IMG/VR virus record: IMGVR_UViG_3300046001_008485
Coordinates: 1 to 30,408 of that record
Reading direction: 5' to 3' (one strand)
Source of the DNA: a virus
DNA length: 30,408 bases
Shown: in pieces, positions 1 to 7,143 of the stretch
Layout: every line of letters begins with the position of its first letter
How positions within the stretch are numbered: position 1 is the first letter of the stretch
The notes under the pieces: model-generated
The model's database searches: none
What the model saw: only the letters and a program-made list of their open reading frames with translations
Told to the model about the DNA's origin: nothing
Program-made: the position numbers and the translations under genes

Positions 1-81
1 GTTTTTTGAGCCACCAAGCATCTGAGCTGCATATTCACGCTTACTCTGACCTTTTGCTCGTTTGTTAAAATTTAGTGCCAT
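1..81 (-). CDS. Partial small protein, runs off the left edge
   Basis: An open frame of 27 codons starts with ATG at 81 and continues past base 1, so only the N-terminus is seen. It is basic and polar (begins MALNFNKRAKGQ) and matches no family I recognise. It follows the leftward small gene at 152-310 and may be transcribed with it. The region upstream of the ATG is A/T-rich with no Shine-Dalgarno site, as for most genes here. If the sequence were circular, the frame would close three codons into the right end; I cannot tell whether it is. Confidence 0.4.
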   Translation of the reverse strand, partial: MALNFNKRAKGQSKREYAAQMLGGSKN

Positions 82-129
82 ATAATTATTATACCACAAT
101 TAATATTATTTATCAAATCAACTAATCAG

Positions 130-158
130 TTGACATTTTTATTTAGATGTATTATACT
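130..158 (+). promoter_or_regulatory. Promoter P1 (sigma70-type)
   Basis: TTGACA at 130-135 and TATACT at 153-158 are separated by exactly 17 bases. The spacer starts with a T run, as in the four other promoters of this family (P2-P5). Transcription would start near 165 and run rightward into the 331-778 pair. The first 145 nt of that transcript are antisense to the leftward gene at 152-310. A 5'-terminal hairpin follows immediately at 166-192. Confidence 0.75.
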
Positions 159-310
159 TTTGATAGGGGTTTAGTCGTCTCTTTTAGACCCTCTTCTATT
201 TTTTCCAACTTAGAAAGCTCAATAATCAAATTATTCACCTCAGCCCAAGGGCGAGAAGAAAGATAATTAAGAATCTTCTGTAATTGGTCAGCTGTTAATT
301 TAAAACTCAT
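152..310 (-). CDS. Small phage protein, 52 aa
   Basis: A 52-residue frame begins at ATG 310 (MSFKLTADQLQKILNYL). It has a protein-like amphipathic helical pattern (residues 6-40) with a conserved-looking RPWAEV stretch, resembling small helical proteins common in phages. No function is recognised. The start is preceded by TAATAATTAT rather than a Shine-Dalgarno site, the local norm. Its stop codon abuts the -10 box of rightward promoter P1, so most of the gene is covered by the P1 transcript in antisense. That could repress it, or the two may be expressed at different times. Confidence 0.55.
   Translation of the reverse strand: MSFKLTADQLQKILNYLSSRPWAEVNNLIIELSKLEKIEEGLKETTKPLSKV
166..192 (+). 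other. 5'-terminal hairpin of the P1 transcript
   Basis: Bases 166-173 (GGGGTTTA) pair with 185-192 (TAGACCCT) as eight pairs including two G-U wobbles that work only in rightward RNA. The loop is 11 nt. The predicted start site is at about 165, so the RNA would begin with this stem, an arrangement known to protect mRNA 5' ends. The sequence also encodes part of the 152-310 gene on the other strand, so chance cannot be excluded. Confidence 0.4.
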
Positions 311-330
311 ATAATTATTATTAAAAAATT

Positions 331-501
331 ATGAAACATCTATGGAGTATTGGAACATTACTATTAGGATTTTTTATTGGTGCTTATCTTCTTTGGATTG
401 CGTTGCTTCCTAATGAATTGTGCAGATTATTCGGAGGAATTTTTTGGATTATCTGGTTTCCGATTTGGTATTTATTATTATTAAATTCTTATGAAGAATA
501 G
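331..501 (+). CDS. Two-helix membrane peptide, holin-like, 56 aa
   Basis: A 56-residue, strongly hydrophobic protein starts at ATG 331 (MKHLWSIGTLLLGFF). Two membrane segments (about residues 6-26 and 36-52) are joined by a short polar turn containing NELCR. Size and topology fit a class II holin or a small superinfection-exclusion protein, but there is no sequence match to prove either. It is the first gene after P1 and overlaps the next gene by 11 nt, so the two are probably translationally coupled. It lies on the strand opposite to the late genes. An A/T-rich leader with TAATTATTATTAA precedes the ATG. Confidence 0.55.
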   Translation: MKHLWSIGTLLLGFFIGAYLLWIALLPNELCRLFGGIFWIIWFPIWYLLLLNSYEE

Positions 502-778
502 TCTCTATCTTTTTATCGCCTGGTTATTCCTTTTTTCAACGGGTTGTTTTCTTTTGCGTCAATATTCTGAAAATCAGTTATATATAAATCCTCTTTGTGG
601 TCATCTTGAAAATGTTATTGGGTATAAATTCGGTTCTGATCAATGGGATAATATGAATAACGGCGGTAGCTGTTTTGTTAAATTTCCTATTGGAGTGATG
701 ACGATTTGGAATGTCGGAGATTGCAATGATTATTCTGAACCTATTACTTATCAGATAACGGATTATACTTGTCATTAA
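491..778 (+). CDS. Lipoprotein-like exported protein, 95 aa
   Basis: The N-terminus is a signal peptide (MKNSLYLFIAWLFLF) ending in FSTGC with Cys19 as the likely lipidated residue. The lipobox is imperfect because the -3 residue is Ser rather than Leu/Val/Ile. The mature part has four more cysteines (about 36, 61, 77 and 94), enough for two disulfides, so an extracytoplasmic location is likely. It is paired with the membrane peptide at 331-501. A superinfection-exclusion lipoprotein or a spanin-like lysis partner are both possible; neither is proven. Its stop codon overlaps the stop of the convergent tail-fibre gene (775-1782) within TTAA. Confidence 0.6.
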   Translation: MKNSLYLFIAWLFLFSTGCFLLRQYSENQLYINPLCGHLENVIGYKFGSDQWDNMNNGGSCFVKFPIGVMTIWNVGDCNDYSEPITYQITDYTCH

Positions 779-1782
779 GCATTAGCAGTGCTTTCTCCGC
801 TTTCAGCAGTCAATATTCCATCTTTCCAAGTATATCCTCTATAATTATACTTCAATGTTCCGCCGTCCCACCAAACAGATGTAACTAAATTTCTTGTTTT
901 TGACACTCCCGCTGTATCATCACTTGACCTGAATTTTCCCCTTATATTATTACTATTTACATTAATACTACCACAAGTCAAAGTTCCTCCAAGGGTGGTA
1001 TTATTTGAGTCGTCTAATTTAAAAACTAATGTATTTTCATTATAAATAAGATATTCACCGCTACCTCCAGTAGCATTATAGTTTATTTGACACCATTCAT
1101 TAGCCTTTAGATGTAAATAATTATCTGCTTGAATTTCAACACTTCCTCCGTGAGTTCCATCATTATATCCCGTGACATAACCAATTTTTGTAGAACCACT
1201 ATAAAATTTTAATTGTCCATCGGTGCTGTCCATCCAAACATCGACTGCTCCGCCTGTTGCCTTGACTGTTCTACCTATTAATGTTCCAGCATTAATTAAA
1301 TCAGCATTTATATTAGCCGATATTATAGCTCCTGCCGACACAGTTCCGGCGAATGTTCCTGTTGCTCCCGATAATGCACCACTAAAATTTCCAGTAGTAA
1401 AAGTAATTGAACCGGCAGCAGATATTTTTATTAAAGCATCTGCATAAGTTGCATAATTACCCCACCACATATTTCCATTGGCGTCTACGTGCCAAGCGTT
1501 TGTTCCGATTGTGATCGCACCTAGAGAACCGGATGCGGCAGTTAGTGTTCCTCGAAATACTCCGTTATTAAATTCTACATCTCCATTAGCATTTACTTGC
1601 CATCCAGTGATACCTGAATTAAAATTAGGTGATTGTAAATAATCTATAATACTGCCTGCTCCGATATTTTGAGGAGCAACTGCGTTACTAATATTAGATT
1701 GAATAGCTGTTGGGATACTACTAAAAAGACCCGGCTTTTCCAAGTTCAATTGAAATCCTAAATCTTTATAGAGATCAATCAT
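775..1782 (-). CDS. Tail fibre/appendage protein, 335 aa
   Basis: A 335-residue protein rich in Gly, Ser, Thr, Asn and Ala. The middle (about residues 55-175) carries repeats such as GWQVNANGDVEFNNG and TFAGTVSAGAI, typical of beta-structured phage fibres and host-specificity proteins. The C-terminal third (about 180-325) has more folded segments (LHLKANEW, SVWWDGGTLKYNYRGYTW) and may be the receptor-binding tip. It is the last large gene of the leftward operon, and its start overlaps the preceding stop by 4 nt (ATGA), indicating translational coupling. Fibre assignment rests on composition and position; the ligand is unknown. Confidence 0.7.
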   Translation of the reverse strand: MIDLYKDLGFQLNLEKPGLFSSIPTAIQSNISNAVAPQNIGAGSIIDYLQSPNFNSGITGWQVNANGDVEFNNGVFRGTLTAASGSLGAITIGTNAWHVDANGNMWWGNYATYADALIKISAAGSITFTTGNFSGALSGATGTFAGTVSAGAIISANINADLINAGTLIGRTVKATGGAVDVWMDSTDGQLKFYSGSTKIGYVTGYNDGTHGGSVEIQADNYLHLKANEWCQINYNATGGSGEYLIYNENTLVFKLDDSNNTTLGGTLTCGSINVNSNNIRGKFRSSDDTAGVSKTRNLVTSVWWDGGTLKYNYRGYTWKDGILTAESGESTANA

Positions 1783-3236
1783 TTTACTGTATCATAAATA
1801 GTTATACTTTTCTCTGGAAATTCCCAACCTAATATTTTAACTTGTCCGGAATCGGAAGTACCTGTAATTTTTAAATTAAACCAATTTCCTTCCATTTTAA
1901 AATCTATAATTTGAGTAATCGGATCTTGAATAGGACCAAATGACTTCCATTCTTTAGGGTCGTTTGAATTATTTCTTATTAAAACTATTCCATTTGCAAT
2001 ATTTTCAGTCAATAAATGAACCACGCTTACATTTTTCTTTAAAGCTCTTTGGCCTAATTCTAAATCTTGTGACTCTAATGAATAAGTTATTGGAAGAGGA
2101 TTAGCTGCGAAATCTGTATAGCCTGTATTTAATTGTAGAATCTGACCATCAATATCACCTACTGCAATTTGAGAGATTCCATTGGAATCTACATATTGAC
2201 TAAATATTCTAAATGTATTTCCATATGATCGCACCTCCCAAGATTCTGTCGCAATATTATATTTTAAAACTACATTAATAAATGTATCTAATCCAATAGT
2301 AATATCTCCAATTGAAAAATACCCATACTCATCATCCGCCCAACAATAAACATTTCCCCAGTTAGCTCCAGGAATATTATCAATGAAATCTTGAATTGGC
2401 TTAGAAATTCTAATTGGATAACCACCATTAGTTGCCCAAACACCCTTAGTATTAATAAATAAAGCCATCTCTTTTGCAGTACAAACACAATCTTGAGAAT
2501 AAACTCCTTGCTTAATAAGATCTTCTGGATAAGTAGATGCACCATCCCAGCGCTTCATAGTTCTATTTTTGAATATTAAGATATAGCCTGGTACTTTAGC
2601 TAGCGCTACAATATCTCCTCCATTATCTTCTTGTTCTACTTCAATTTGACCTGCTCCAGTCGAACCAGTAGCTGTCCAAGAAATTGTTTTAGTAGTTGAA
2701 TCTGCAATACTAGAATATTGCAAAATTCCGTTTTTAACGCCAGCTCCATAGACTCTATCTTTCCATTCGAGAAGCACTTTAAATTTAGGCATATTAGCTA
2801 AATCAAAAGCACCTGCAGTTGCAATCCAACCTCCTCCAACAGTATAAGATTTACAAGCATCTGTTCCATTTACTCTTACTGTGGCTCCAAGATAAGTAAG
2901 AAATCTAGTTTTAAGATCTTTTGTATCGTCTTGCAATGATTTAGCACCAGAACTAGCTAAATAAATATCATTATTTGTTCCATCAGAAAACACTCCAAAT
3001 AATACTGTGCCTGCTGTTTCAAAATGCTGATGCAAGCCTAAACAAGGCTTTCCTGCGACCATTTGTACTCCTAATCGATCAGTACCTAATCTTGATAATA
3101 AAGCTCCTATTATTTTATCAGAATCCAAATTAAGACCTAATTGATAAGAATTTTTAGGAGCTAAGCTAGGTTGTACTGTTCGAATAGTACCCTTAGAAAA
3201 GTCTCGATATTGTATTAAAGCTAATTGTTTTGGCAT
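1779..3236 (-). CDS. Propeller-like tail protein (P22 gp10-type stabilisation/tail hub)
   Basis: The ATG at 3236 (MPKQLALIQYRDFSKG) was chosen because it follows the local TAATAATATG start signal just after the upstream stop. An in-frame ATG at 3254 would overlap that gene. The protein has about 485 residues. Repeated blade-like strands (KFKVLLEWKDRVYGAG, YILIFKNRTMKRWDG, MALFINTKGVWATNG, DEYGYFSIG) resemble the beta-propeller tail stabilisation proteins of podoviruses such as P22 gp10. It would plug or extend the portal after packaging. It lies between an unassigned 463-residue virion protein and the tail fibre. The family call is by pattern only. Confidence 0.55.
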   Translation of the reverse strand: MPKQLALIQYRDFSKGTIRTVQPSLAPKNSYQLGLNLDSDKIIGALLSRLGTDRLGVQMVAGKPCLGLHQHFETAGTVLFGVFSDGTNNDIYLASSGAKSLQDDTKDLKTRFLTYLGATVRVNGTDACKSYTVGGGWIATAGAFDLANMPKFKVLLEWKDRVYGAGVKNGILQYSSIADSTTKTISWTATGSTGAGQIEVEQEDNGGDIVALAKVPGYILIFKNRTMKRWDGASTYPEDLIKQGVYSQDCVCTAKEMALFINTKGVWATNGGYPIRISKPIQDFIDNIPGANWGNVYCWADDEYGYFSIGDITIGLDTFINVVLKYNIATESWEVRSYGNTFRIFSQYVDSNGISQIAVGDIDGQILQLNTGYTDFAANPLPITYSLESQDLELGQRALKKNVSVVHLLTENIANGIVLIRNNSNDPKEWKSFGPIQDPITQIIDFKMEGNWFNLKITGTSDSGQVKILGWEFPEKSITIYDTVK

Positions 3237-3240
3237 ATTA

Positions 3241-4632
3241 TTATGATCGATCAAAATCTAAATTATCCTCCATATTATAATTTATTCCGGAAATTTTTGG
3301 ATTTCTCTTAAATTTCTGACCACTATCTTCTCTTCGGATTGCATCATTAAGTATAGTCAAAAACATTACCCAGTCACCATCTTTAAAATCTTTCTTGCCA
3401 TTATTGTCAGTAATATTTTTAATTTCCCATTTCAACCAATAGTCAACTAAATCGTATCTAGTCCCAGTCAAAATATCTGTATCACTATCTATTTGCACAA
3501 TATCAGTATAGAAATCCATATAGATATTTTTTCCTGTATCTGTTTCATTATTTAAGCCCCAGATATATAAATATCCATCCCAGATAGAAAAATAATTAGG
3601 AGTTTCTTCGCGCTCATTTATCCAAACATCTAATTCGGCTGTCATATCAGCAGTTAGTGCAGTTACTGTTAGAGTATTAGTAGTTTTATCATTCGCTGAA
3701 TAATCGATCTCGTATAAAGTATTGTTTTTATAAATATGTATAGTTCCTGTGTCATCAAGATCAGCTGTCGACGTTAAAATCAACGCTGTCGCAGAAGTTA
3801 GCGCAGTAGTAGCTACAGTTGTATGAATCACATCTTTCATCATTTCATTAAATTCTCTTTTGTCTTTATATATAAGAGTATCTCCACTTCCAACTCTTAT
3901 AGATAAACAAGATTTATTTGAATTTTTGTCATAATAAGTAGTAGGTAATTCAAATCTATATTCACCTCTATTCATTTGATCTATAATATAATCAAATTCT
4001 TGATAATTACTCCAGGTTTTTAATTTACCTCTTGTAAAACTAAGGCAAGCATTAATTCTTCGAATTAATATATCATATGTCAAAATATCGCTGAGATTTT
4101 TACCTAATTCTGCTAGTGCTCCATAAATAAGATAGCCTACTGTATTTATTGCATAACCTTCGAAAGGAATTGCATCAGAATAATTAGAAAATGTATTTGT
4201 AATAGTTTCTTTATAACGAGTAAAGTAATAACCTGAGGTATAAGTACTATCATCATATCTAATTTCAGGATTTTCAGGATTAATAGTTTGAGTGGACATT
4301 ACTGTCTTAGTTCCAGTTTCAGTAGTTGCATGAGATATTTCAATTGAATCATAAGGAATAAGATATACGGGAGTATCTTTTGGATGTGGCTTAGTTGTAT
4401 TTGAAGCTAAAGTTACTGTAAAGCTAGTAGGTGCTGTAGATCCGTGTGTTTTAATAATTTCAGATCCTTCTTCGCCATATTCTCCTATAAGAAGAATTTT
4501 ATTTATAGCAAAATCAGTTATACTATAAACAGTAAAAGAGTTTACTCCTGCAGCAATAGAAGCTTTTAGTGATGATTTATTAGTATCTTGCCATAGGTCA
4601 GATACATCTACTAGTAATGGTCTAATCGGCAT
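3241..4632 (-). CDS. Putative neck/tail protein, 463 aa
   Basis: A 463-residue protein without a recognised domain. Residues 20-110 are beta-rich (SFTVYSITDFAINKILLIG), as is 270-340 (ALTSATALILTSTADL). The C-terminal part is more helical, with VDYWLKWEIKNI and ILNDAIRRED. It lies immediately upstream of the propeller-like tail protein, and both have the A/T-rich start signal, so a role in the head-tail junction or tail is likely. No signal peptide or membrane segment is seen. Confidence 0.5.
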   Translation of the reverse strand: MPIRPLLVDVSDLWQDTNKSSLKASIAAGVNSFTVYSITDFAINKILLIGEYGEEGSEIIKTHGSTAPTSFTVTLASNTTKPHPKDTPVYLIPYDSIEISHATTETGTKTVMSTQTINPENPEIRYDDSTYTSGYYFTRYKETITNTFSNYSDAIPFEGYAINTVGYLIYGALAELGKNLSDILTYDILIRRINACLSFTRGKLKTWSNYQEFDYIIDQMNRGEYRFELPTTYYDKNSNKSCLSIRVGSGDTLIYKDKREFNEMMKDVIHTTVATTALTSATALILTSTADLDDTGTIHIYKNNTLYEIDYSANDKTTNTLTVTALTADMTAELDVWINEREETPNYFSIWDGYLYIWGLNNETDTGKNIYMDFYTDIVQIDSDTDILTGTRYDLVDYWLKWEIKNITDNNGKKDFKDGDWVMFLTILNDAIRREDSGQKFKRNPKISGINYNMEDNLDFDRS

Positions 4633-4678
4633 ATTGTTTTATTAAATTGATTATCTTTTTATTATTATAACACCTTTT

Positions 4679-5125
4679 TTATTTTTTGGTAACTTCTATG
4701 AAGCCTGTAATTTTATAATTACGACTTATTAAATAAGTAGTATCTCCATAAAAAGGATCTGCTACTTTATAGCCAAACATTTTTGAATATCCAATCAAAA
4801 CTACCCAATGATTTCCATTTACTTGCAAGATACAAGCGCTATTTTTCGATGCTAAAATTTCTTTTATCTTTACATCATTTTTAGTATAATATCGATAAAT
4901 AAACTTCATTGGTAAAATACTTTCTGTGATTGATTTCCATAAAATTAAACCTTCTAACGTAAAAGATAGATTTTTTGCCATCCATTCAGGATCTTTATAT
5001 TTTCCATACCATTCTGATAGCATTGACAGACTTGTTATTACGCAGCCATAATCAGCAATAGCTGAGTTACTTTTTCCAATTTTTACATTTCTCCATAAAG
5101 GATTTTTTTGACTCAATATGATCAT
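4679..5125 (-). CDS. C39-like papain-fold peptidase, candidate lysin
   Basis: A 148-residue protein with the layout of peptidase C39-like (C39_2) enzymes. The N-terminal NPLWRNVKIG is followed by ADYGCVITSLSMLSEWYG with probable catalytic Cys28, then NHWVVLIGY with His106 and DPFYGD with Asp123. In phages such domains act as cell-wall lysins or as virion-associated or bacteriocin-type peptidases. There is no signal peptide. Its ATG overlaps the stop of an upstream membrane peptide (5122-5274) by 4 nt, so the two are probably co-translated; a lysis pair is plausible. Substrate (peptide cross-bridge or protein) cannot be told from sequence. Confidence 0.65.
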   Translation of the reverse strand: MIILSQKNPLWRNVKIGKSNSAIADYGCVITSLSMLSEWYGKYKDPEWMAKNLSFTLEGLILWKSITESILPMKFIYRYYTKNDVKIKEILASKNSACILQVNGNHWVVLIGYSKMFGYKVADPFYGDTTYLISRNYKITGFIEVTKK

Positions 5126-5274
5126 AACTTTTTTTTGTTGTAATTTTCAAAACTTTCACTTCTTTGTTGAATAAGGCTTTTCCTCGATTCAACTAATAAT
5201 AGTTTTGCAAACACAGTCTTTGAAATTAAAAATAAACTAATTAAAATAATTACTACTACTAAAAATAAGTGCAA
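5122..5274 (-). CDS. Small membrane peptide with non-ATG start, about 50 aa
   Basis: An open frame with no ATG reads, from TTG at 5274, a long hydrophobic segment (HLFLVVVIILISLFLI, residues 2-17) followed by a basic, polar tail (SRKSLIQQRSESFENYN). The pattern is that of a single-pass membrane protein with a soluble helical tail, like a small inner-membrane spanin or holin. The TGA stop overlaps the ATG of the C39-like peptidase, the usual sign of coupled genes, which is the main argument that it is real. The exact start is uncertain; ATA codons lie further upstream in frame. Confidence 0.45.
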   Translation of the reverse strand: MHLFLVVVIILISLFLISKTVFAKLLLVESRKSLIQQRSESFENYNKKKL

Positions 5275-5377
5275 TAAGAATTTATGTATATGTTTAAATT
5301 AAGAATTAAGTTGGCTTGAAATTATTCTCCTAGTAAAAATAATTTCGCGGTATCTAAAATAATTATTTTTTTTATGT

Positions 5378-5412
5378 GGGAGTATTGGCGTTGCCTTTAC
5401 TCCCGTTTTTTT
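5378..5412 (+). terminator. Hairpin with T-tract on the + strand, after the Cys-rich cassette
   Basis: GGGAGTA (5378-5384) pairs with TACTCCC (5398-5404). Inside, GGC (5387-5389) pairs with GCC (5393-5395) across a symmetric TT/TT loop. Seven T residues follow at 5406-5412. As written this is a rho-independent terminator for rightward RNA, yet all neighbouring genes are leftward. On the leftward RNA it sits directly after the stop of the 5411-5578 gene, without a U-tract, and could act as a 3' stabiliser or processing barrier. Confidence 0.6.
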
Positions 5413-5578
5413 AAGAGTGTCCTGGATAATAATCCTTGATTTTTTCGCAACAGAAATGATTTTGCATTGCGAAGCTTTTGGAGATTTGAGACTTCTTGTT
5501 TTCACAGAGAGAAACTATTTCTCCGTGGTCAATGGAATAAAAATGCTTCTCGCATTCGTGGCAACTGAATTTATGCAT
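5411..5578 (-). CDS. Cysteine-containing miniprotein, 55 aa
   Basis: It starts at ATG 5578, preceded by a strong Shine-Dalgarno (AAAGGAGGATGTT). The N-terminus is zinc-ribbon-like (FSCHECEKHFYS, Cys6-x2-Cys9), with a later SLCENKK (Cys25) and a FCCEK pair (Cys43, Cys44). The second knuckle is incomplete, so metal binding is uncertain. It overlaps the preceding Cys-rich gene by 8 nt and is the last gene before the hairpin at 5378-5412. No function is recognised; nucleic-acid or protein binding would be typical for such proteins. Confidence 0.6.
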   Translation of the reverse strand: MHKFSCHECEKHFYSIDHGEIVSLCENKKSQISKSFAMQNHFCCEKIKDYYPGHS

Positions 5579-5786
5579 AACATCCTCCTTTGACCCAGTG
5601 TCCAAAAGTGAAATTTGGAACAGATTTTTCGATTGTGCATTTTTTGCACAAAAGAGCTTGCGTGTCGTAGTTGTCAATTTTGTCAAAAGGACAACCTTGC
5701 GTTGCACAGTCAGTGCATTTGTGAAAACCACCCGTTAAATTACAGGCAACTTTTTCACAACATTCGTAACATCTGTAAAGTTTCAT
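5571..5786 (-). CDS. Cys-rich zinc-binding miniprotein A, 71 aa
   Basis: It starts at ATG 5786 after a perfect Shine-Dalgarno (AAGGAGGACTT). It contains ten cysteines. Eight of them follow the spacing C-x2-C-x5-C-x8-C-x2-C-x4-C-x14-C-x2-C (Cys6, 9, 15, 24, 27, 32, 47, 50), exactly the spacing of the neighbour at 5796-5966, so the two look like diverged tandem paralogues. Eight ligands could bind two zinc ions. A hydrophobic/aromatic C-terminal tail (FTFGHWVKGGCYA) is extra. No known family is recognised. Confidence 0.7.
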   Translation of the reverse strand: MKLYRCYECCEKVACNLTGGFHKCTDCATQGCPFDKIDNYDTQALLCKKCTIEKSVPNFTFGHWVKGGCYA

Positions 5787-5795
5787 AAGTCCTCC

Positions 5796-5966
5796 TTATT
5801 TGATGAGCCCTTGGCAGGAATCGCAAACAATGTATGCGTAGTAATCAGGTGTCTTTTCTGAGAAATGACACGGGATTATTCCGCAATGGTAGCATTTAAT
5901 AACCGCACTTGCGACTATACAAGCTACTCGTCTCTGACATTTTTCGCAGATTAAGAGTTTTCTCAT
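5796..5966 (-). CDS. Cys-rich zinc-binding miniprotein B, 56 aa, paralogue of A
   Basis: ATG 5966 follows AAAAAGGAGAGACTAG, a good Shine-Dalgarno. The protein (begins MRKLLICEKCQRRVAC) has eight cysteines at 7, 10, 16, 25, 28, 33, 48 and 51, the same spacing as miniprotein A, although the residues between differ. The motif around ICEKC and YHCG suggests zinc knuckles. Its start lies inside the 3' end of the 5896-6081 gene, a 71-nt overlap, and its stop is 9 nt before the next start codon. Function unknown. Confidence 0.65.
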   Translation of the reverse strand: MRKLLICEKCQRRVACIVASAVIKCYHCGIIPCHFSEKTPDYYAYIVCDSCQGLIK

Positions 5967-6081
5967 CTAGTCTCTCCTTTTTATATTTGCATTGGACCCA
6001 GAAGTCTCCTAACTTAATTATAAGCCTAGGAAACAATTCACATTTATCGCCAAAACAATGATAACAATCTCTGCATTTCAT
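5896..6081 (-). CDS. Cys-rich miniprotein, 61 aa, first gene of the cassette
   Basis: The start at ATG 6081 is chosen for its Shine-Dalgarno (AAGGAGAATAAAT); an in-frame ATG at 6117 lacks one. The N-terminus reads MKCRDCYHCFGDKCELFP with Cys3, 6, 9 and 14, then WVQCKYKK (Cys31), a compact metal-binding pattern. The C-terminal 28 residues overlap the next gene in another frame and look low in complexity; either the overlap is genuine or the functional part ends near residue 34. It is the first of four cysteine-rich genes sharing real Shine-Dalgarno sites. Confidence 0.55.
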   Translation of the reverse strand: MKCRDCYHCFGDKCELFPRLIIKLGDFWVQCKYKKERLDEKTLNLRKMSETSSLYSRKCGY

Positions 6082-6122
6082 ATTTATTCTCCTTTCAAGG
6101 AACATGATTTTTTTCAATCTAC

Positions 6123-6128
6123 ATTATA
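6123..6128 (-). promoter_or_regulatory. Possible -10 box for the Cys-rich cassette
   Basis: A perfect TATAAT on the leftward strand lies 42 nt upstream of the first cassette gene. No good -35 sits 17 bases upstream (TGATTT only), so it would be weak or activator-dependent. It overlaps an imperfect inverted repeat (TAGGAT at 6127-6132 with ATCCTA at 6151-6156). Confidence 0.25.
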
Positions 6129-6229
6129 GGATTATTTGAAGAAATAAATCATCCTAAGATATAAATAAAAAAACCCGACAGTTATGTATTAAATAGTGTT
6201 TTACTCATAAATTTATAATAGTATATTAT

Positions 6230-6739
6230 TTATATTTTGTCTAACTTAGACATAAGAAGATTTAAAACTAACCCAACGAGAGTTGTCGCAGTGAACGCTA
6301 AGACCCAATACACTAATTTTTTTAACTCATTGAATGATTCTTTTTCCGCCTTTGTGTTTACAGAGCTTTCTAATTTTGTAACGTACACTTGGTCGGCTTT
6401 TGTTTTACTTATTTCTTCAAGTTTGTCCATTGTTTCCTGATGTTGCTTTCGTCCATCTTCGGTGATTTCTTTGTGCTGTGCGTCATTTTTTTCTAAACCT
6501 CTTTTAATTTCAATTAATTGCTCTTCCATGTTAGTGAGTTTTGCACCCTGTAAAGAGTAACAATTATTTATTTTATTTAGTTCTTCCATTGTTTTTGGCG
6601 AAGTTGATTGGTGCTGAAGGATTTTTGAAGTGTGAGAAAATAACTCTTCTTTAAATTTAAAAAGATTATCATCTCTCTCTTTATTATTTTTAGTCAATTC
6701 TTCTTTAATTATTTTTTTTATTTCGGTTGGATCGCACAT
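6230..6739 (-). CDS. Coiled-coil protein with C-terminal membrane anchor, 169 aa
   Basis: A 169-residue, highly charged, helical protein. Residues 5-140 are coiled-coil-like (NMEEQLIEIKRGLEKND, ETMDKLEEISKTKADQ). One hydrophobic segment near the C-terminus (about 143-163, VYWVLAFTATTLVGLVLNLL) is followed by a basic end. This tail-anchored layout resembles XhlA-type holin-associated proteins, but no family signature is clear. It overlaps the preceding gene by one base (TAATG). With the membrane peptide and C39-like peptidase downstream, a lysis role is possible. Confidence 0.6.
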   Translation of the reverse strand: MCDPTEIKKIIKEELTKNNKERDDNLFKFKEELFSHTSKILQHQSTSPKTMEELNKINNCYSLQGAKLTNMEEQLIEIKRGLEKNDAQHKEITEDGRKQHQETMDKLEEISKTKADQVYVTKLESSVNTKAEKESFNELKKLVYWVLAFTATTLVGLVLNLLMSKLDKI

Positions 6740-7143
6740 TAGTTTTTAGTATTCAAATATTTAATAACTTCTTTAGGTTCAATAAAAACATCTTTTCTGT
6801 AATCACTTTGCTCCCAAAATCTATATTGAAACTTTCTTAAATTTTCTCTACTCTTCAATAAATTCACATTCTCTTTATGCCCAAATATTAATGAATCACC
6901 TTGCCCCCATAATACAATAGCTTTTTTATTTTCAGACCAGCATAAGTGTTGAAGGTAGCTATCTATACAAATTATATTTTTTGCTTTTTTAATTAAGTCA
7001 ATACTTTCTTTTAATGGAATTGGTTTTGTTATCTCTATTATATCATCATTTAGCAATTTTTTCAACTCATCAATATACGGATAATTTTTAGGATTTTCCT
7101 TACCATTTCTCAATTCTTTACTTTTTAGATGTAACAAAATCAT
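6739..7143 (-). CDS. Detached C-terminal half of a GT9-type glycosyltransferase, 134 aa
   Basis: The protein resembles only the second Rossmann half of ADP-heptose/GT9 family transferases. NIICIDSYLQHLCWSENKKAIVLWGQ (about residues 57-82) corresponds to the family's donor-site segment, normally a D-[ST]-x2-x-H-x(4,9)-V-x2-[LF]-[FW]-G pattern. The N-terminal half appears at the end of the 327-residue protein two genes upstream (7651-8634), with one unrelated gene in between. Overlap with that intervening gene is 4 nt, so the two are co-translated. It may work as a two-part enzyme or be a decayed fragment. Confidence 0.55.
   Translation of the reverse strand: MILLHLKSKELRNGKENPKNYPYIDELKKLLNDDIIEITKPIPLKESIDLIKKAKNIICIDSYLQHLCWSENKKAIVLWGQGDSLIFGHKENVNLLKSRENLRKFQYRFWEQSDYRKDVFIEPKEVIKYLNTKN

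Noticed and set aside
4060-4090. TTGACA on the leftward strand near 4082 as a promoter
   Set aside because: It lies inside a coding gene and lacks a TATAAT at 17 bases.
5299-5505. 68-residue leftward frame over the cassette end and hairpin
   Set aside because: It overlaps the better-supported 5411-5578 gene in another frame, has no start signal and reads across a perfect hairpin.
5571-5731. 106-residue extension of the 5411-5578 gene
   Set aside because: The extension has no start signal and overlaps the Cys-rich paralogue; the Shine-Dalgarno at 5578 defines a shorter protein.
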